This document shows, piece by piece, positions 38,272 to 51,400 of a DNA stretch of 64,000 nt. The stretch's first letter is position 1; the number at the start of each line of letters is the position of its first letter. The position numbers and the translations under genes are program-made. The notes beneath the pieces were generated by a model. That model was not told the DNA's origin and ran no database searches. It saw nothing but the letters and a program-made list of their open reading frames with translations. Origin of the DNA: Burhinus oedicnemus (Eukaryota; Chordata; Aves; Charadriiformes; Burhinidae); contig VFFE01009145.1 of the NCBI GenBank assembly GCA_008921705.1, positions 674,796 through 738,795 on the forward strand, read 5' to 3'.

Positions 38272-39254
38272 ATTGCTCAAGTGAATCCACTTTTACAATC
38301 AAAGTTATTCATATTAGACTGATTTGAGATCACCTTTAAATATTCTGTGATAACAGTCAATAAAAAAATATTTTCAGTAATAAAACAATTCCATTTACAG
38401 ACATTATAGTTGATTTAATCTGACGGAGGTAGTGCACTGGGTACCCTTGACACGTGCTTGAAATTTAAAAAAAAAACACAACAGAAACAAAAACCCAAAA
38501 CATACCCCCCAGATTTTGCACAAACTCTGGGCAGTTTTCTCTTTATCTCGTTAAATTAATTTCATAACTCTTACAGCTATGACTATTCCACATACTAAAT
38601 ATCTCATGAAGCCAATAATATGGCTCAGCAGATGTTGGCTATTGTTTCTATAGTGAAATACATATTTTCTGATGTAGAAATGTTCAAGACATCCATATTT
38701 CAAGAGGAACAATAGGGTTCACTTTCCAAACCAGTTTTAAACAAACTTGTACAGGTACAGAAATATTTAACTTTGGCTGCCTGAAGCACTTGACATTCAA
38801 TCAGACCCAAATGACTCAAGTTAGTCCAAACTGTAAAATGCACTTTCATTTAAAATGTATACCAGTGCTGGAGATACGTTGAATCTGTTTCCTATTAAGT
38901 TAGCCTTTGTCAGCAGAACATTGCAGGATTTTAAATGTGTGTTAACAAATTACCTTCATTCAGAATAGCAACTTGACCTGAATCTCCTGACTTATAAAAT
39001 TCAGCATGATCAAAAAAAGAAAGGAGAGTGACAGGCTGGGTTAGACTCTTTTGGAATTATAATGTCCTCACTTTCAGTACAACAGGCAAGAGTTTTAAGA
39101 AACTGGAGAACGTCTTTTATTGAATGGAATATGAAGTAATCCTCAGAATAATATTGTATTTAACCTCTATACTATGAAGAACATATATTCACATGTCTCT
39201 GTATATCTTGCCTTAGGCCAGTGTCAAAGAAGACAGAAAGTTCAATCCTGGAAG

Positions 39255-39405
39255 GTACTGAGTACTCTGGCTGTGATCCAGCAAAGCACTCAACTGGGAG
39301 TTTAAATTTAAGTACATGGATCACGCCACTAACTTCAATGGGATTATGCTTAAAGGTAAACTAACCTTAAATGCTTTGCTGGATCCCAGCCACAGTGCCC
39401 AGCAC
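39255..39405. mobile_element. Ancient palindromic MITE-like element
   Basis: The two ends of this ~150-bp segment are inverted repeats. The left arm (39255-39290) contains TGATCCAGCAAAGCA and the right arm (39370-39405) contains TGCTTTGCTGGATC. Across 36 aligned bases the arms differ at only about six positions. The palindrome continues weakly inward (TTTAAATTTAAG on the left against CTTAAAGGTAAA on the right), and the centre holds ACTTCAATGGGATTA. This is the build of a non-autonomous, hairpin-type DNA transposon. Similar palindromes with a CATTGACTTCAATGGGA centre are, as I recall, widespread in turtles, crocodilians and birds, but I cannot name the family with certainty. Strand is meaningless because of the symmetry. 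No target-site duplication was identified. Confidence 0.75.
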
Positions 39406-42400
39406 TGTGTCAATGCAAATCCAACCTGAGAGGAGCATTTTGCTCTCTATGTTTCCAGAGGGATCTCGCAAAATACATAAAAAGTTCCTTTCAGGAAAGA
39501 GAGTTCATGTGACAGCCAGACTGAATAGGTTAGAAGGGTGGGATGATTTATAAACCTTGTGTTCAGACAAACACAAAAACAAAGAGACAATGCTCATTAA
39601 CTTTCCCAGGTTCAGATATTTGTTTATTCATTTAACAAACTGACTGAGTCCGGACAGGGACATACATAAGGCAGAAGAAACCAAGTGAAAAAGACAGAAG
39701 CAAAAAGTGTTCCCTAATTTCCTTTGCCAAATTTCTCTCTTGCTTTTAGCTCTGGACTCTGTTACTTTGTAATTGAAAAGAACAAGAAGTCTCTAAGTTT
39801 CAGAGTGTATGAATACCCTCCCAGAATCCGTGTCAACTGAAACCAGACAATACAGTCTATATAATTAGACATAAGCGATGCTCTTATGGGCTTGCTGCTG
39901 TTCCAGCTGAAAACAACAAGAAAGTGAGATTAGAATATTTCAAAAAGCAAAAGCAAGGCTGTGCTTTTCAGCATTATACGTTAATATTACCAACTTTGTC
40001 GTTTGGTATGCAAGTTTTGAACTTTCCGTGGCTCCCACCAGTGTAGAGAGGGACCTGATTAGAGCACTGGAGCCTGCTGAAGGAAGACAGAGGAATCATG
40101 CTTGTCCTTCAAAGAGTGAAGGAAGTGAGAAGAGAAAGAACAAATCACGTGTACAATTCCACTACCCACCTATTCTTCATGGGCAGCAAGAAAGGTTTTG
40201 CACCAATTTTTCTTCTCTTATTTATCATTTTTAGGCCAGGTTGCCAACTCATTGGGCTAATGTCAAACCTGCAAGCATGTCTTCAAACAGTAGCTGTCAC
40301 AACAACTACACACAGATGGTGAAAATGGGCTGTGCAACACTGTTTTGCCAGGGTGATAATATGACTTGAACAATCATGTAACAGTTGCTACATCCTGGAC
40401 ATCTTGACTGCCAACATGAAAATCAAGCTACATTAAGCTTCCTGTAAAAAATAACAAGAGAAAGTGTCCCCTAAAATAGCATACAAAAACCTAGGACTGC
40501 CTCAGCAAAACTTGGCCACATGTGGCTTTCTCGAAGGCTTGAATCTTATTTAAAAATAATACGCAACACACACAACAGGGCTCCATATTTCAAGGGAAAT
40601 AATTAAAGACAGCATCGCACTTTGTAGCTAACAGCTCTCATTGAAGCAATGGGCAGCTCTGGCAAAAGTCTGCCACAGTGCACCCTGCAGTACGATCAAA
40701 TCAAACCGATAAAGAATTCTATCAGAGGTTAGTGAACATGAGACACTTTTGAAATACAAAGTGCCCAAGCAGCTCAGCATGTGTACTTTTTTTTTTTTCC
40801 CCCTAGGTTTATCTTATTTCCACAATTCAACTTCTCACCTTTTCATCATATCCATCAATCTCTTCCTTGTTGAGAAACAATTGCAACGTAGGAATCTCTT
40901 GAACTCATTTATGTTCTTTCCTTTATTCTCATTTCCTTGAACCTTGTTCTATGGCTTTATTATCTTTTATATGAGCCATGCTCCAATTTTCTATTTACTC
41001 CTAGATCCTTAATGCTATAAAATGTTCTTCAGATTCTAAAACTGTCACCAACATGTATCAGTTCCTTTCATAAACTGGAAAGCTCGATTTTGATTCACCT
41101 CTTGAAATTTGAAGAATGGTCTGTAGTCATGCAGGTACATTTTATGTTTTCAGCAAATATTCATAACAATATTTTAAAGCAGGAACATGTTTTCTGAACT
41201 ATATTCCCATAGATCCATCTTTCTAACTACATAATCAAGTCAGTCAAAACCATAAACTGAACTGCCTGATATCTGGTCCCCATTGTACACAGATTTGCTT
41301 ATGAAGCAAATAGAAAAGAGGTTACTAGTTGTATGCAGTATAGGACCTCATTATCTAGTCTTTTGAAATGCATCTGTAGAATAAACCATGCTCTAAATAT
41401 GCTAGCAAATTTAAAAAAACCTTAATTTTGTTTGAATGAAAATTCCACATGGGTCCACTATCTGGAAAGATTTTAACCTGTAGTTCATTGATCCCTGTCT
41501 ATCTCAGATCAAGAGATACTTACACATTTCAAAGTCCGATATCTCTTCCATAGCATGTGTAAAATGTCTGCAGTGATTGTAACAACTCATTTTCCAGGAT
41601 GCAGGTTTCCATCAGGAAATCCATCATCAGAACTAGCATTGTTTGGGAACTTCATCAAAGAGGCTGATAATTAAATGCATTCAGAAAGACAATTTTCTTC
41701 TGGAGTTAAACTTAGGACTAAATTAAGGTGTTTTGGTGAAGGTCTCTACTGATTTTTGGCTATTGCAATGTCTTGCTGAGGCCCACAGCAGCTGGTACAG
41801 TTTAGGGCAATCTCGAGATTAGTCCTTTATCCAACTCTTGGTTTATTTTCAAGTGGTGTTAACTAAAGATTTCAACACTTAAGTGAACTCCTTTGCAAAG
41901 TCACTGCACAGAGTGATCGCAATAGCAGCACACAACAACTGAGCTTCTTGATTTCGAACCCAGAACATCACATGGGCTGGTTAGCTCAAACTGAAGGTGC
42001 TCATTAACTCTAGTGAGAAGTCTCCAGCTGTGAATATGCATGAAGTTAAGATCAAAATGAAAGTTAAAGCCTAAGTTCACACTTCAGTAGAAAAAGAGGC
42101 ATTCAGATTTTCTTTCTGTTTATCCTTTAGAGTCACAAGGGAAATGAACAAAACAAATCTCACACAGAGAAGGGAAGCATATTTAGGCAGAGAAAAGCAG
42201 TAGATTTCTTCCGTTTTATTGGTATATGAATATGTTTGCTACAGGCTTCTATCTGTGTCAGTCTTGGGTTAGGTATTTGTTACTGCAGTATAGTTCCTTT
42301 AACCCCAGTAACATAACTAAAATATATCTCAGTTCTCAAGAAAACTAGCAAATGCCATTCATTTTGGGAGGGAGTGGAGATATTTACCTTTAAGTTCTGT

Positions 42401-42678
42401 TGTTTGGAATTAGTGACTAAACATAAGCACAATTCAAACTTCTTTCTTTTGGTGGAGAAGCGTTTTAAAAATTGGGAAATAGGAACCTACATAGTAAATA
42501 GTACGCCACCTGTGTGGTCATTTAACCAAAATTACCCCATATTATGCACTGAAAGTGAGATAAAATACAGTCATTAGCTATGACATTAAAAAAAAAGAGT
42601 TAATCCCTTCCCTGTGTGCAGCTCAATGAGACAACAGATACAACAAACTCCTCTCTGCTGCTGCAAGGGGTTGACTCA

Positions 42679-42742
42679 TCTCCCTCTCCTTCCTCCCCTG
42701 TTCTTCCCTCTCTCCTCTCCAGTTTCTCCCTTCCCACTTCTT
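42679..42742 (+). repeat. Polypyrimidine tract (C/T)
   Basis: About 64 bases almost all C and T (TCTCCCTCTCCTTCCTCCCC, then CTTCCCTCTCTCCTCTCC). It lies immediately left of the candidate minus-strand exon at 42745-42800. On that strand it is a GGGA-rich segment just inside the intron, downstream of the donor. On the plus strand it would serve as the pyrimidine tract of an acceptor AG at 42721-42722. Confidence 0.85.
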
Positions 42743-42744
42743 AC

Positions 42745-42800
42745 CTGCTCTTGCATCTGCTCTGACACATCTGCTCGTGAAGGTAAATGCACATCAGAGT
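42745..42800 (-). other. Candidate internal exon, minus strand
   Basis: Read on the minus strand, an acceptor CCCCTTTCTTTCACAG ends at 42801 and a near-consensus donor CAG|GTAAGA begins at 42744. The 56 bases between are open in one useful phase (two leading bases, then 18 codons beginning SDVHLPSRAD and ending EQMQEQ). The intron side of the donor is rich in GGG-type runs, which in vertebrates can support splicing. I do not recognise the peptide, found no partner exon on this strand, and an 18-codon open frame is weak evidence. A plus-strand pair (acceptor AG 42721-42722, donor GAAG|GTAAAT at 42779-42788) overlaps it, so at most one is real. Confidence is low. Confidence 0.22.
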
Positions 42801-44470
42801 CTGTGAAAGAAAGGGGTCAATAAACCCATTCAACTTGCCATAACAATACAAAATTACTTGCATCTCTTATATTTTCTTTTCTTCTGCCAGATTTAGTCTA
42901 TTGAACTGATTCACTGCCCAGACAGTGCTTGAGATGGCTCAAGGCTGGGAAGGGTTGTACAGGGAGAAGAGTGGAAGCAGCAGAGTTAGGGCAGTAGGAT
43001 ATTGCTATCTCCCTTTTGGAGGTAGCAAGCTATTAAGTCATCTCAGTTTGTTGTATAACTACACCACTAGGATATTTAAGCCTGGAAAGGATAACAGGGA
43101 AATTTGATGTGGCAGTACCACCATACATACCTAACTTAAGGTCTAACTTTACACACCTAAGTGCCTGAAAATGGAACTTTGCCTCCAAATATGCTAACAG
43201 ATTTCTCAGAGGATGATTCAACACTCAGTAAAGAACCTAAGAGCTTGCCAATTTCTAAATCCAATGCTCAAAGCTAAATGGGGTTAATACATGAATATTA
43301 ATCTCAGAACAGCCCTGAGGACCTGGTGTAGAAACAAGGATCTTGAAGTTTCTCACAGGGCCCATGTTTTATAGTCTATGAAGAAGCTGAAGGGATTATT
43401 TCTGACCTTGCAGAACACACAACTGCAGAGGTAGGAGTCTCTTACAGAGACTCCAATATGCTTCTGCTGAGAGATGAACTCTTTTCTTGCAAACAAATTC
43501 TAATGCAGCCAGCTGCCTATCTGTACTCTGTGATAGTATAGGATTTTAATGGAGCTTTGCTGAGACAAAACTGGAATAATGTAGTACAAATCAGTCCTGT
43601 ACTGAAAAAGAGGTTCTACTTATACTAACACGCTTTCTGATATTATTCTCTACCATCTTGTAATGGAATAGAAAAATTAATAGCTTTTCTGACCACTTTT
43701 TTGCATGGAGATGCCAAGTTCAACATGTTGCCTGTGTTGATACGTAGATCTTTTTCCTGATAGGTTAAAACTAATTCTAAATCTATTACTTTGTATGCAT
43801 TTGTTTTCCTCCTTGGTAGGTGTATCACATCACTGGAGACTGCAATGAATATAATTTCCTGGCATGTCTCTTCATTTTCGTTTTCACGTAGTCCCCCTGC
43901 CTTTCATTAACATGCATGTGTACCAAGCTTGTGACACTTGCTTTGACTTCAACTCACCCTCCTCGAACGTCCTAAATTTTTTTCTTCTCTGCTTTAGTTG
44001 TGAAGTTCCTCAAAAACACTTCTGTCTTCTTTCCCCTGTAGCCAAAAGAGGTCCTCTTCATTCCCTTCAGCTTTCTTGGTGCAATTGCTGGATAGAGCTA
44101 CTTGAGTTGCCTCCCAGCAAGGCGCTTTGAATTTTGCTTTGTGCACACTTGGGTTTCCTTTGTTAGAGGTTTCCCACTGTGCATTATGTGTCAGAGCACG
44201 GTCTTTACACTCTTACCCCTTCCTTGCACTTGCTGTCTAAGGCCCAGTAGCACTGCTATCATAAATGTTACATCTTGCAATTTTATCTACAAAGACAAGT
44301 CATTCTGGTATATATTCTGATACTGCATAATATAAGGGTATGGTTGCGTTAGCTCCAATTTGGAAATAGGCGGGCATTCAGACTACCTCTTAAGAAGTAA
44401 ATAGCTGTATTTCTTTGTAAGTAAAAGCTCAGATATTTATGGTTTGAGAGTACACAGGAGTTGATCTCTA

Positions 44471-44539
44471 GCCTGATCTAAAGCCTACTGAATCAATGAA
44501 AAGACTTCCACTGGCAGCAGCTAGCTTTGTTTCAGGTCC
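44471..44539. mobile_element. Small ancient palindromic element
   Basis: GCCTGATCTAAAGC at 44471-44484 is an imperfect inverted match of GCTTTGTTTCAGGTC at 44524-44538, around the inner segment ACTGAATCAATGAAAAGACT. The build, and the CTGAT..AAAGC / GCTTT..ATCAG ends, resemble the larger palindrome at 39255-39405. It probably is a shorter, more decayed member of the same or a sister family of hairpin MITEs. The arms have several mismatches, so chance is not excluded. Confidence 0.5.
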
Positions 44540-45759
44540 CTTGTGCAGTATCTGTCCTCCACTAATGACAGATGCCTTGTCCTGTGGCTCTCTCAGCAAA
44601 GAAAAGGAAAGAGCATCTTTCTTAGCAGCTGATATAGGATGCACTCTTGCTAATTCAGAGTTAAAAAATAGCACTTCAGCAGAAGATGTAAATGTATTTA
44701 TAAAAGCAAGAGTAAAATTACAGACCTTTATAATTAATTTATCACTGTTTGCAGTTTCCAGTCCACAGCAAAAGAAATAACAATAAATATTTAGCAAAAG
44801 AAACTGAATCTGCATTTAGAGTATTTTAATAAATGTTTAAAAGAAAATCAGCATAGATCACTTGCCTCTGGCTAACGCTTTTTTATCTTCCATCTGTCTG
44901 TCTTTGATGGATGTTGTTCATGCTCTTTAGTTTACAGTAACAAGCAGGTTTTTAATTTTTCTATCTTCCTTCTCTCTAGTGCCAGGCTGTGATGGATGAT
45001 GTGACAAAAAGATTCATCAGTAAATTCTAAATCCTGAATACAAAATAAATTAGTAATACAAGAAGCAGATTTGCATTCTCCTTTGACCGTGTTGCAACTG
45101 CATCTGCTGGTCTCTCATTTTTCCCTTTTACTTGTTCAATCTTGATAATAATACTAACTCAGCATAAGGACATCTTGCATTTTTTAAAGTATGTGAATGT
45201 AGAGTATTGTCCTAATATACTTTGTGCCATTATCTGAGCTGCAGTGTTTGGATTTATATTGAAGAAGCAGCAGCAGCTGAATGATAGGCAACAATCTCAG
45301 AATCAAGAACTGGATTTCAAACCAACTATGTTCCATTCTTTAAACAGCATCTCTCAAACACTGTGATACCAATTTGCCAGGTACCATGCTGTTCCTAAAG
45401 ACTAACCATTCGTAACATAAGGATTGTATACATTCAATCATTTCTCTTTGACTCTCCTGAAGGGCAACATTCACCTTAACAATGACTTTCCTCCAGTTTA
45501 GGGGTGTCTGGGTTTCCAAGAGGTCTGCTGCAGTTAAATGATTGCTTAGAATCCTTCTGGGGTCCCCCATTCTTCATGTAGAGAAAAGCTAAGGTTCCCT
45601 CATCACCAAAATGAACAGTAAAAGCAGTGATAAGGGGAGCTGAGTACAAATTTCATCTTCTCTTCCATTGTAAATGTATTTTCTCTTGCATAAAATTTCT
45701 ACTTTAAAAACGAATTTCATAGTTAGTTACTCTTGCATGAGAACTGTTAGGCGCAAACG

Positions 45760-45780
45760 AACACACACACACACACACAC
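45760..45780 (+). repeat. (AC)10 dinucleotide microsatellite
   Basis: Ten perfect AC units after GCGCAAACGA and before GCAAAG. It is the only clean dinucleotide array of this length in the window and probably polymorphic. Confidence 0.97.
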
Positions 45781-47984
45781 GCAAAGACGACTGTGATGCT
45801 TTCCTGAAGGAAGAAATAACTATCCAGGAACTTAAAATATGATACTTATGGAAGTCAGGAAGGACTAAAATAAATTTATACAACTAAAAAAAGTAACTAG
45901 CTAAAAATCAATAGTGAGAAGAAGAAAGCTGGATGAATTTAAAATGTTTCTTCTTACATATACTAAATTTTCAATAATGATATCTCAGCATTGCAGTTAT
46001 TCAGTCTTGCTGAAAAGCTACTTTAAGATCAATCTCAGTAGCAGCTCAGATTATCTCAAAATAAAGGCTTGTTTTTATGGTGTGGAGGCCTCTTCTGCAG
46101 TCCCTTTTACAGCTCTCTTCAACGGTATGATTGACCAGGTTAAAAAGAGATGGCAAGACATCCTTATTCTGTAATCAATTTCGAGCCACTGTATTAGACT
46201 TTTTGGTACTTAATCAAACCTTTTGAATTGCAAAGGTAACAGATTTTCTCCCATAATTCTTATATCTATCCTAAGGCGTTACATTGTTACTTAGTATTGT
46301 AGTATGTGAGCACAGATAACATATGGTAGAGTTATAACATTTCCTTTAAAAAGGTTCTTAGTCTTTATTTAAAGACTTGCAGAGGTAGAGTTCAACAGTA
46401 TGATGATTATAGGATTTCAGTGTTTAATTTTTGTTAGTGTAAAAAAAGAAACTCTGATTTCTAGCTTATGCTATTCCTCTTCTGGCTAGTGGATTTTGTG
46501 ATAAGCAGGAAAATATTGAAACTCCCTTAAACAAAACAAATCTAGCTGTATAATTTGCACTTTGAATGGGCAGGAATGAGATGTGTCAAGAGAGAATATT
46601 TTGAAACATCAAATGCCATGCTATCCAAACATCTAAGAGGATGAAGCACCCAGTGGTCAAAACTTCAGCTCACCCCCCACTCCCTCAGCAAACCAAACAA
46701 AACCAATATGCCAACACAGTTTATGAGGTCAGATACGGGCTCTGAAATTCCACTCATTTTCTTTTTACCTGTTGTACCAGCAAACGTAGAAGCTTTTGTT
46801 GGCAAAGAGAAGCTGAAACAAATCTTTCTTGGGTCAGGAACAAAGATATCATCATGCCTGTGTTCTCATCAGGCAATGGTGATGCCCTTGGGAGTCAGTA
46901 TGCTCCCAAAGGAATTATTACAGTATCTGTCTCAGTGGGAATATAACTTTTGTGGGCTTAGAACTTGAGCAGTGAAAAACTGTGAGACATGGAATGGCAA
47001 AAACACATTACTTGTGAAATAAGACAAAACAGGCAAAATCTACAACTGCACAGAGAAAGCTTTGAAAATGAAAGGAAAACAATCAATTTCATGAATTTGG
47101 GAAATTATGATCTTGAGGTAGAGAGGAGGTAGAATGCTACTGTGGCTTAATTATAGGACCAGGCATGACAAGAGAAAGGGTACAAGTACAGCAGATACTT
47201 GAGTTTACAGAACCCTTGAAATGCAGAAGATACATAAGAGCATGCTCCCAGAAGTATCCCAGAACACTGCAGAGCACTGAGACCACTAAGGCAGGGAAAG
47301 GGCTTTTGTTGTTTATTGGTTTTGTCCAATAGTTCTCATGTAGTCTGACATGTAGTCTGACAGCAATTTGCTTTCAAGGATGAGCAAAGTGCCCATGTGT
47401 GTAATACTCATACCCACCACAAATTCTCGAATTTCATCTTCAGCCAGAGCTGCTGGAGATGCCTGGCAAACCTTATTTCCAAGACCTAGTGGGTCTGGGC
47501 ACTTTGGTGCCAAAGGATTATCAGAGTTGCTGAGGGAAGCTTGTGTCTTATGTACCTCAGGCAGGGGCAGAAAATATCCATATACAACACTGGAAAACTC
47601 ATAGCTTATGGGATTCAAAGTCTATAAAAGCTCTCACAGCAGTCCTGAAGTGTTCAAGCAAGGGTGCTCAATTAAATTAATGACATATTTTGTATTCCTT
47701 CCTATGCCAAGTTTATCACATTCACAGCTGAGAATTTAGCCTAATTTGAACAAAACTTTCAGATAAAATGCTTTCAAATCAAATTTATGTTCTGTTTGTA
47801 AATATAATTAGAACATATGCATTCTTTATTTTTTCACCATATGTATCATACAGGTGTAAAAAGGAACACATACGTGTATGTCTCCTTTTTCATTTTCCTT
47901 GGAATCCAATCTTTTTCTCTCTGAGATATACCACAGGCATGATACTATAATTTTAAGAAGTGTTTCTCAGTCCATAAAGCAAAT

Positions 47985-48410
47985 TAGCACAGTTTTTGCC
48001 TTCCACTCTGTATGTTCATCCCTGATCCCTCCTGATAGTGTTCAATATGAATGAGGAAACCGGGACATCATGTCTGAAAACACATTTAGAAGTTCCGGTT
48101 TCAGTGGAAAATAGCCATCATTCCAAGTAACATTTGAAAAAATACAACCTTTTTGTTTCACACTAATTCCAAAGGCTTAGCATGAACTGTTACTATAAAT
48201 AGCAGCGGTTACTGAAAATGCTGCAGTGTGTTACAAATGCGTTTGAATTACTGTACCAGTGCTGTGTAAAAGACAATATGAATATGCAAAAACCATTCAA
48301 AACAGAGGAAAACTTGTGGGATGCAAAGCAATCACCAGTTCACCCATCCATTTCTGCCCTTTGAAGTTAGTAATCTCATTGAGATTAAGCTAAATAAATA
48401 CTAGAAATGG
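47985..48410. promoter_or_regulatory. Candidate conserved non-coding block
   Basis: A stretch of mixed, non-repetitive sequence. It has a perfect MEF2-type site CTATAAATAG at 48193-48202, a POU/octamer-like TATGCAAA at 48283-48290, and runs such as TTACTGAAAATGCTGCAG. No frame is open across it. The call rests only on motif content and the lack of repeat or coding signal. Cross-species alignment would decide. Confidence 0.18.
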
Positions 48411-51400
48411 AGAGAAGAGAAAAACCAGCAGCATGCAAGAAGGAAAACATACAAAGGAAAAGCTAATGTGCTATGGAAGTTTACTTTTTCCTTCCTTTAA
48501 CTGAAAGATGAGGAAAAAAGGAAGGGAGAATACACAAAACTCTCCAACTAAGCCTTACAGGTTACTTATAAAAATGTGGGGACATGAAACATACCCACTT
48601 TTTAAGACTAATCTCAAATCTGTATTAGGAATACATTTAAGATATCTAGTCATGGTTTTAATCTTTCTTTGTCACCAAACCAGGTAGGAAACAATTTAGC
48701 TGTGACACGCTGGGACACAGTTCATTGCTAACTGTTCTTTGCTTTTATAGACTTAGCCAATGAAATTGCATTGAGGAGAAAATAATATCTATGAAATATT
48801 ATTATAAAAATGATACCCTTATCTGCTAAAACCAGAACTATTTTGGGAGGCTGGAGTTGTTCCTTAAAGGGGAAGTTGTCATAGTGCAGGATTTTCCAGG
48901 TTCATTGGAACAGGGAAATTTTAAACAAGAACAAACTAAAACCACCCAAAGCAAGCAAACAAACCCCTAACAACACAAAGTTTTGAAGGAAAGCTTTATT
49001 AGGTTTCCCTTGGGTCTGATAGCCAATCGTGAAAAAGTTTGCATTGCTCTCCTTTTAAGCATTTGAAATTTTCACTTTACCATTTGCTGTGTAAAACATA
49101 CATTGCGCTACTAAATTCAACAGGTAAATGAATTTGCAAAGGACCATGATGGAACAGGATTCTCCTTTTCCTTTAGAGGTCTGAACCTGCTACACATAGC
49201 AAGTGGCTAACCGGATCCCAAAGATATCCATAAGAAGTTTCCCTTGGAGCCGTGACTCCAGTCAGACAGTGCACAGCTCCTGGAGAGTTAGGGAATGGTG
49301 AAAGAATGTCTATGTGACACATGAAAGAGGAAGTTTCTATCAGGTATCACATTTTACTACCAAGTGCCTGAGTCCTTGGCTAGTGCTTTAACAGCTGGGA
49401 AATCCCACTTTTCAAGTTACTTTTCTTGGAATGAGGAAAGTAAGTCTCTTTCAGTAACACCTCCCAGTCAGATTTGAGAAATGCAACTTGTGTGACTCAA
49501 CCACTGCATCCATGTTCGTGTGTTGTCAAGTGAGAACTAGAATTTTAGAGGGGTTCTTCATGGCACCCAAGACCTTCAATACATTCACCTGAAATCCAAA
49601 GGCTAAACCTCATTTAAAAGTAGTATGCCCTTGAACACAGAAAAGTAATTTGTCTGTTTTGAAGAAGCTACAAAATTTTTATGCCATTTGGTAAATGCAT
49701 GGTATGTTGATTATGTCGGGTCTCAGATTTCCAATTTTTCATACTAAGGTTTTAGCTAAGTACTTAGACACTGGAAATCTGTCAGTTGCAGGCAAGAGAG
49801 AGTTTCATATAAATATCGAATTTAGTCAAGAAGGTTTGTGTTCTGGATGTCAATGAAGGGCACAAGGGGGAAAGGACGGAGTGGAACAGGGAGCTTGCAT
49901 GAATGACTTCAAGCCTCTGGGTGAGCTCAGGGCAGACCCTGTGCCTATGAAATCATTTTCTATTGTTAGCCTGCACAAAATCTTTGGCTGTAAGCCAACA
50001 GCGAAACTAGGCTGTTTTTGTACCAGACTAGTGTTATGAGGACAGTGTATGACTGCTACTCTGCACATACAGAACAAAGAATTACAGATTTTTTTTTCCT
50101 TCTCTGTGAAAGTCAGCTTAATAACCATTATTGTGATTTCCTATGACAAATCAGTAGGAAAACCTCGTGTTCAGGCAGATGTGTTTCTCATGCACTAGAA
50201 AAGGGAAACCTGGACTGTCTGTGTCCTGAGGGTGAGAGAAGAGTTATTCCTAGCCTTGGAAAGGTGACCTGTCCCTGGATATCTGAGCTGAGATTTTCTG
50301 CCATGGCTTTCTACAAGCCTTTAGCTTTACCTGCAGAATAATCCTGGCTATCCGCCCTAGTGAATAAGAAAAATGTTTCTGCATGTGAAAACACATAGCT
50401 TTGGTTTTCTCTGAGAGAACCAATGCACTCTGAGTACATAATGGGGGAAGAAAAAAAAAAAAAAGAGGAAGCACTTTTAGAAATATATCTAGCAATAAAC
50501 AGTGAGAGTAGTTATATACCTGAAAATGTCTTATGATCCCAGATCTCAGTAAGCTCTGCAGTACAGTGTTCCAGTAAGAAAGAGTAAGATATTAATGTAA
50601 AAGTTCATTCAAAATAATTTTATTTTAATAAATTAAATGTATTCCTTTCAATCCCTGCATTTTAGCACTAGCATCTGAGTGTGATTCACCTGTTGAACAG
50701 TATTTCTGCTTTACTGGTTGTAATAACTACTCATTGGTAATCTTAGTTTTGGATATTGAGGGACAGGCCATTTTGTTTTAGGTCCAGGTTACACTTACTG
50801 CTCACTGTCTTCAGATCTGACGGTGCAAGGCTATAAAAACAGAGAGTAGAAAGTACTTTTCACAGGTCATTTGATTTAGCTTTGGAGAAAAGAGTGTTGT
50901 GATATCTACCATGTCAGGATCTCTTCCTCTGCTCTAACCAGACCAGTTTAACAATAATTACAGAACATTTAAAAAGCATCTGTTTAAAGGGGAATAGCTG
51001 GAAGGAAGGCTAGATGAAAGAACTTAATAAAGTGCTATCTTGGTTGACATGCATTTTGAACAGTGAAGTGTGTTATCAACCTTGAATGTGATTCACATTC
51101 TGTCAGCATGTTCAGGAAGTGGTAAGATTTTTTTGTAGCAAAAGTAAAATGAATGTCATTTTGAATGTGAAATAAATACGCAAAACAAGTATCCTGAAAC
51201 ACCATTTCTCTAAGGAAGTTGTCACTGTCAAAAGTCATAAAATGATTTATCGTAAAGGAGACCCTAGATAGTTTTACTCCTCTCCTTGGGGCTCACTGGC
51301 ATTAATTATTTGCAGGAATCTGTATATTCCAATGAAACTACAGAGACGAGGAATATTTACTCTGAAATAAATAGTTCCATTAAGTAAATGCCTCTAGGCA

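Larger units (their letters stand above)
22307..39254. other. Non-coding AT-rich DNA, long unique stretch
   Basis: Seventeen kilobases with no recognisable gene and no clear interspersed repeat. Open frames are at most about 105 codons (29163-29480) and carry no domain. Minor contents are a perfect short palindrome (23270-23292), a 14-A run (25088-25101), GT-rich patches (26684-26710 and 33446-33480), TATC-, ACAGA- and TA-type simple repeats, and a polypurine tract (38218-38271), listed separately. A splice-like segment on the minus strand at 24978-25085 is discussed under findings. Confidence 0.6.
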
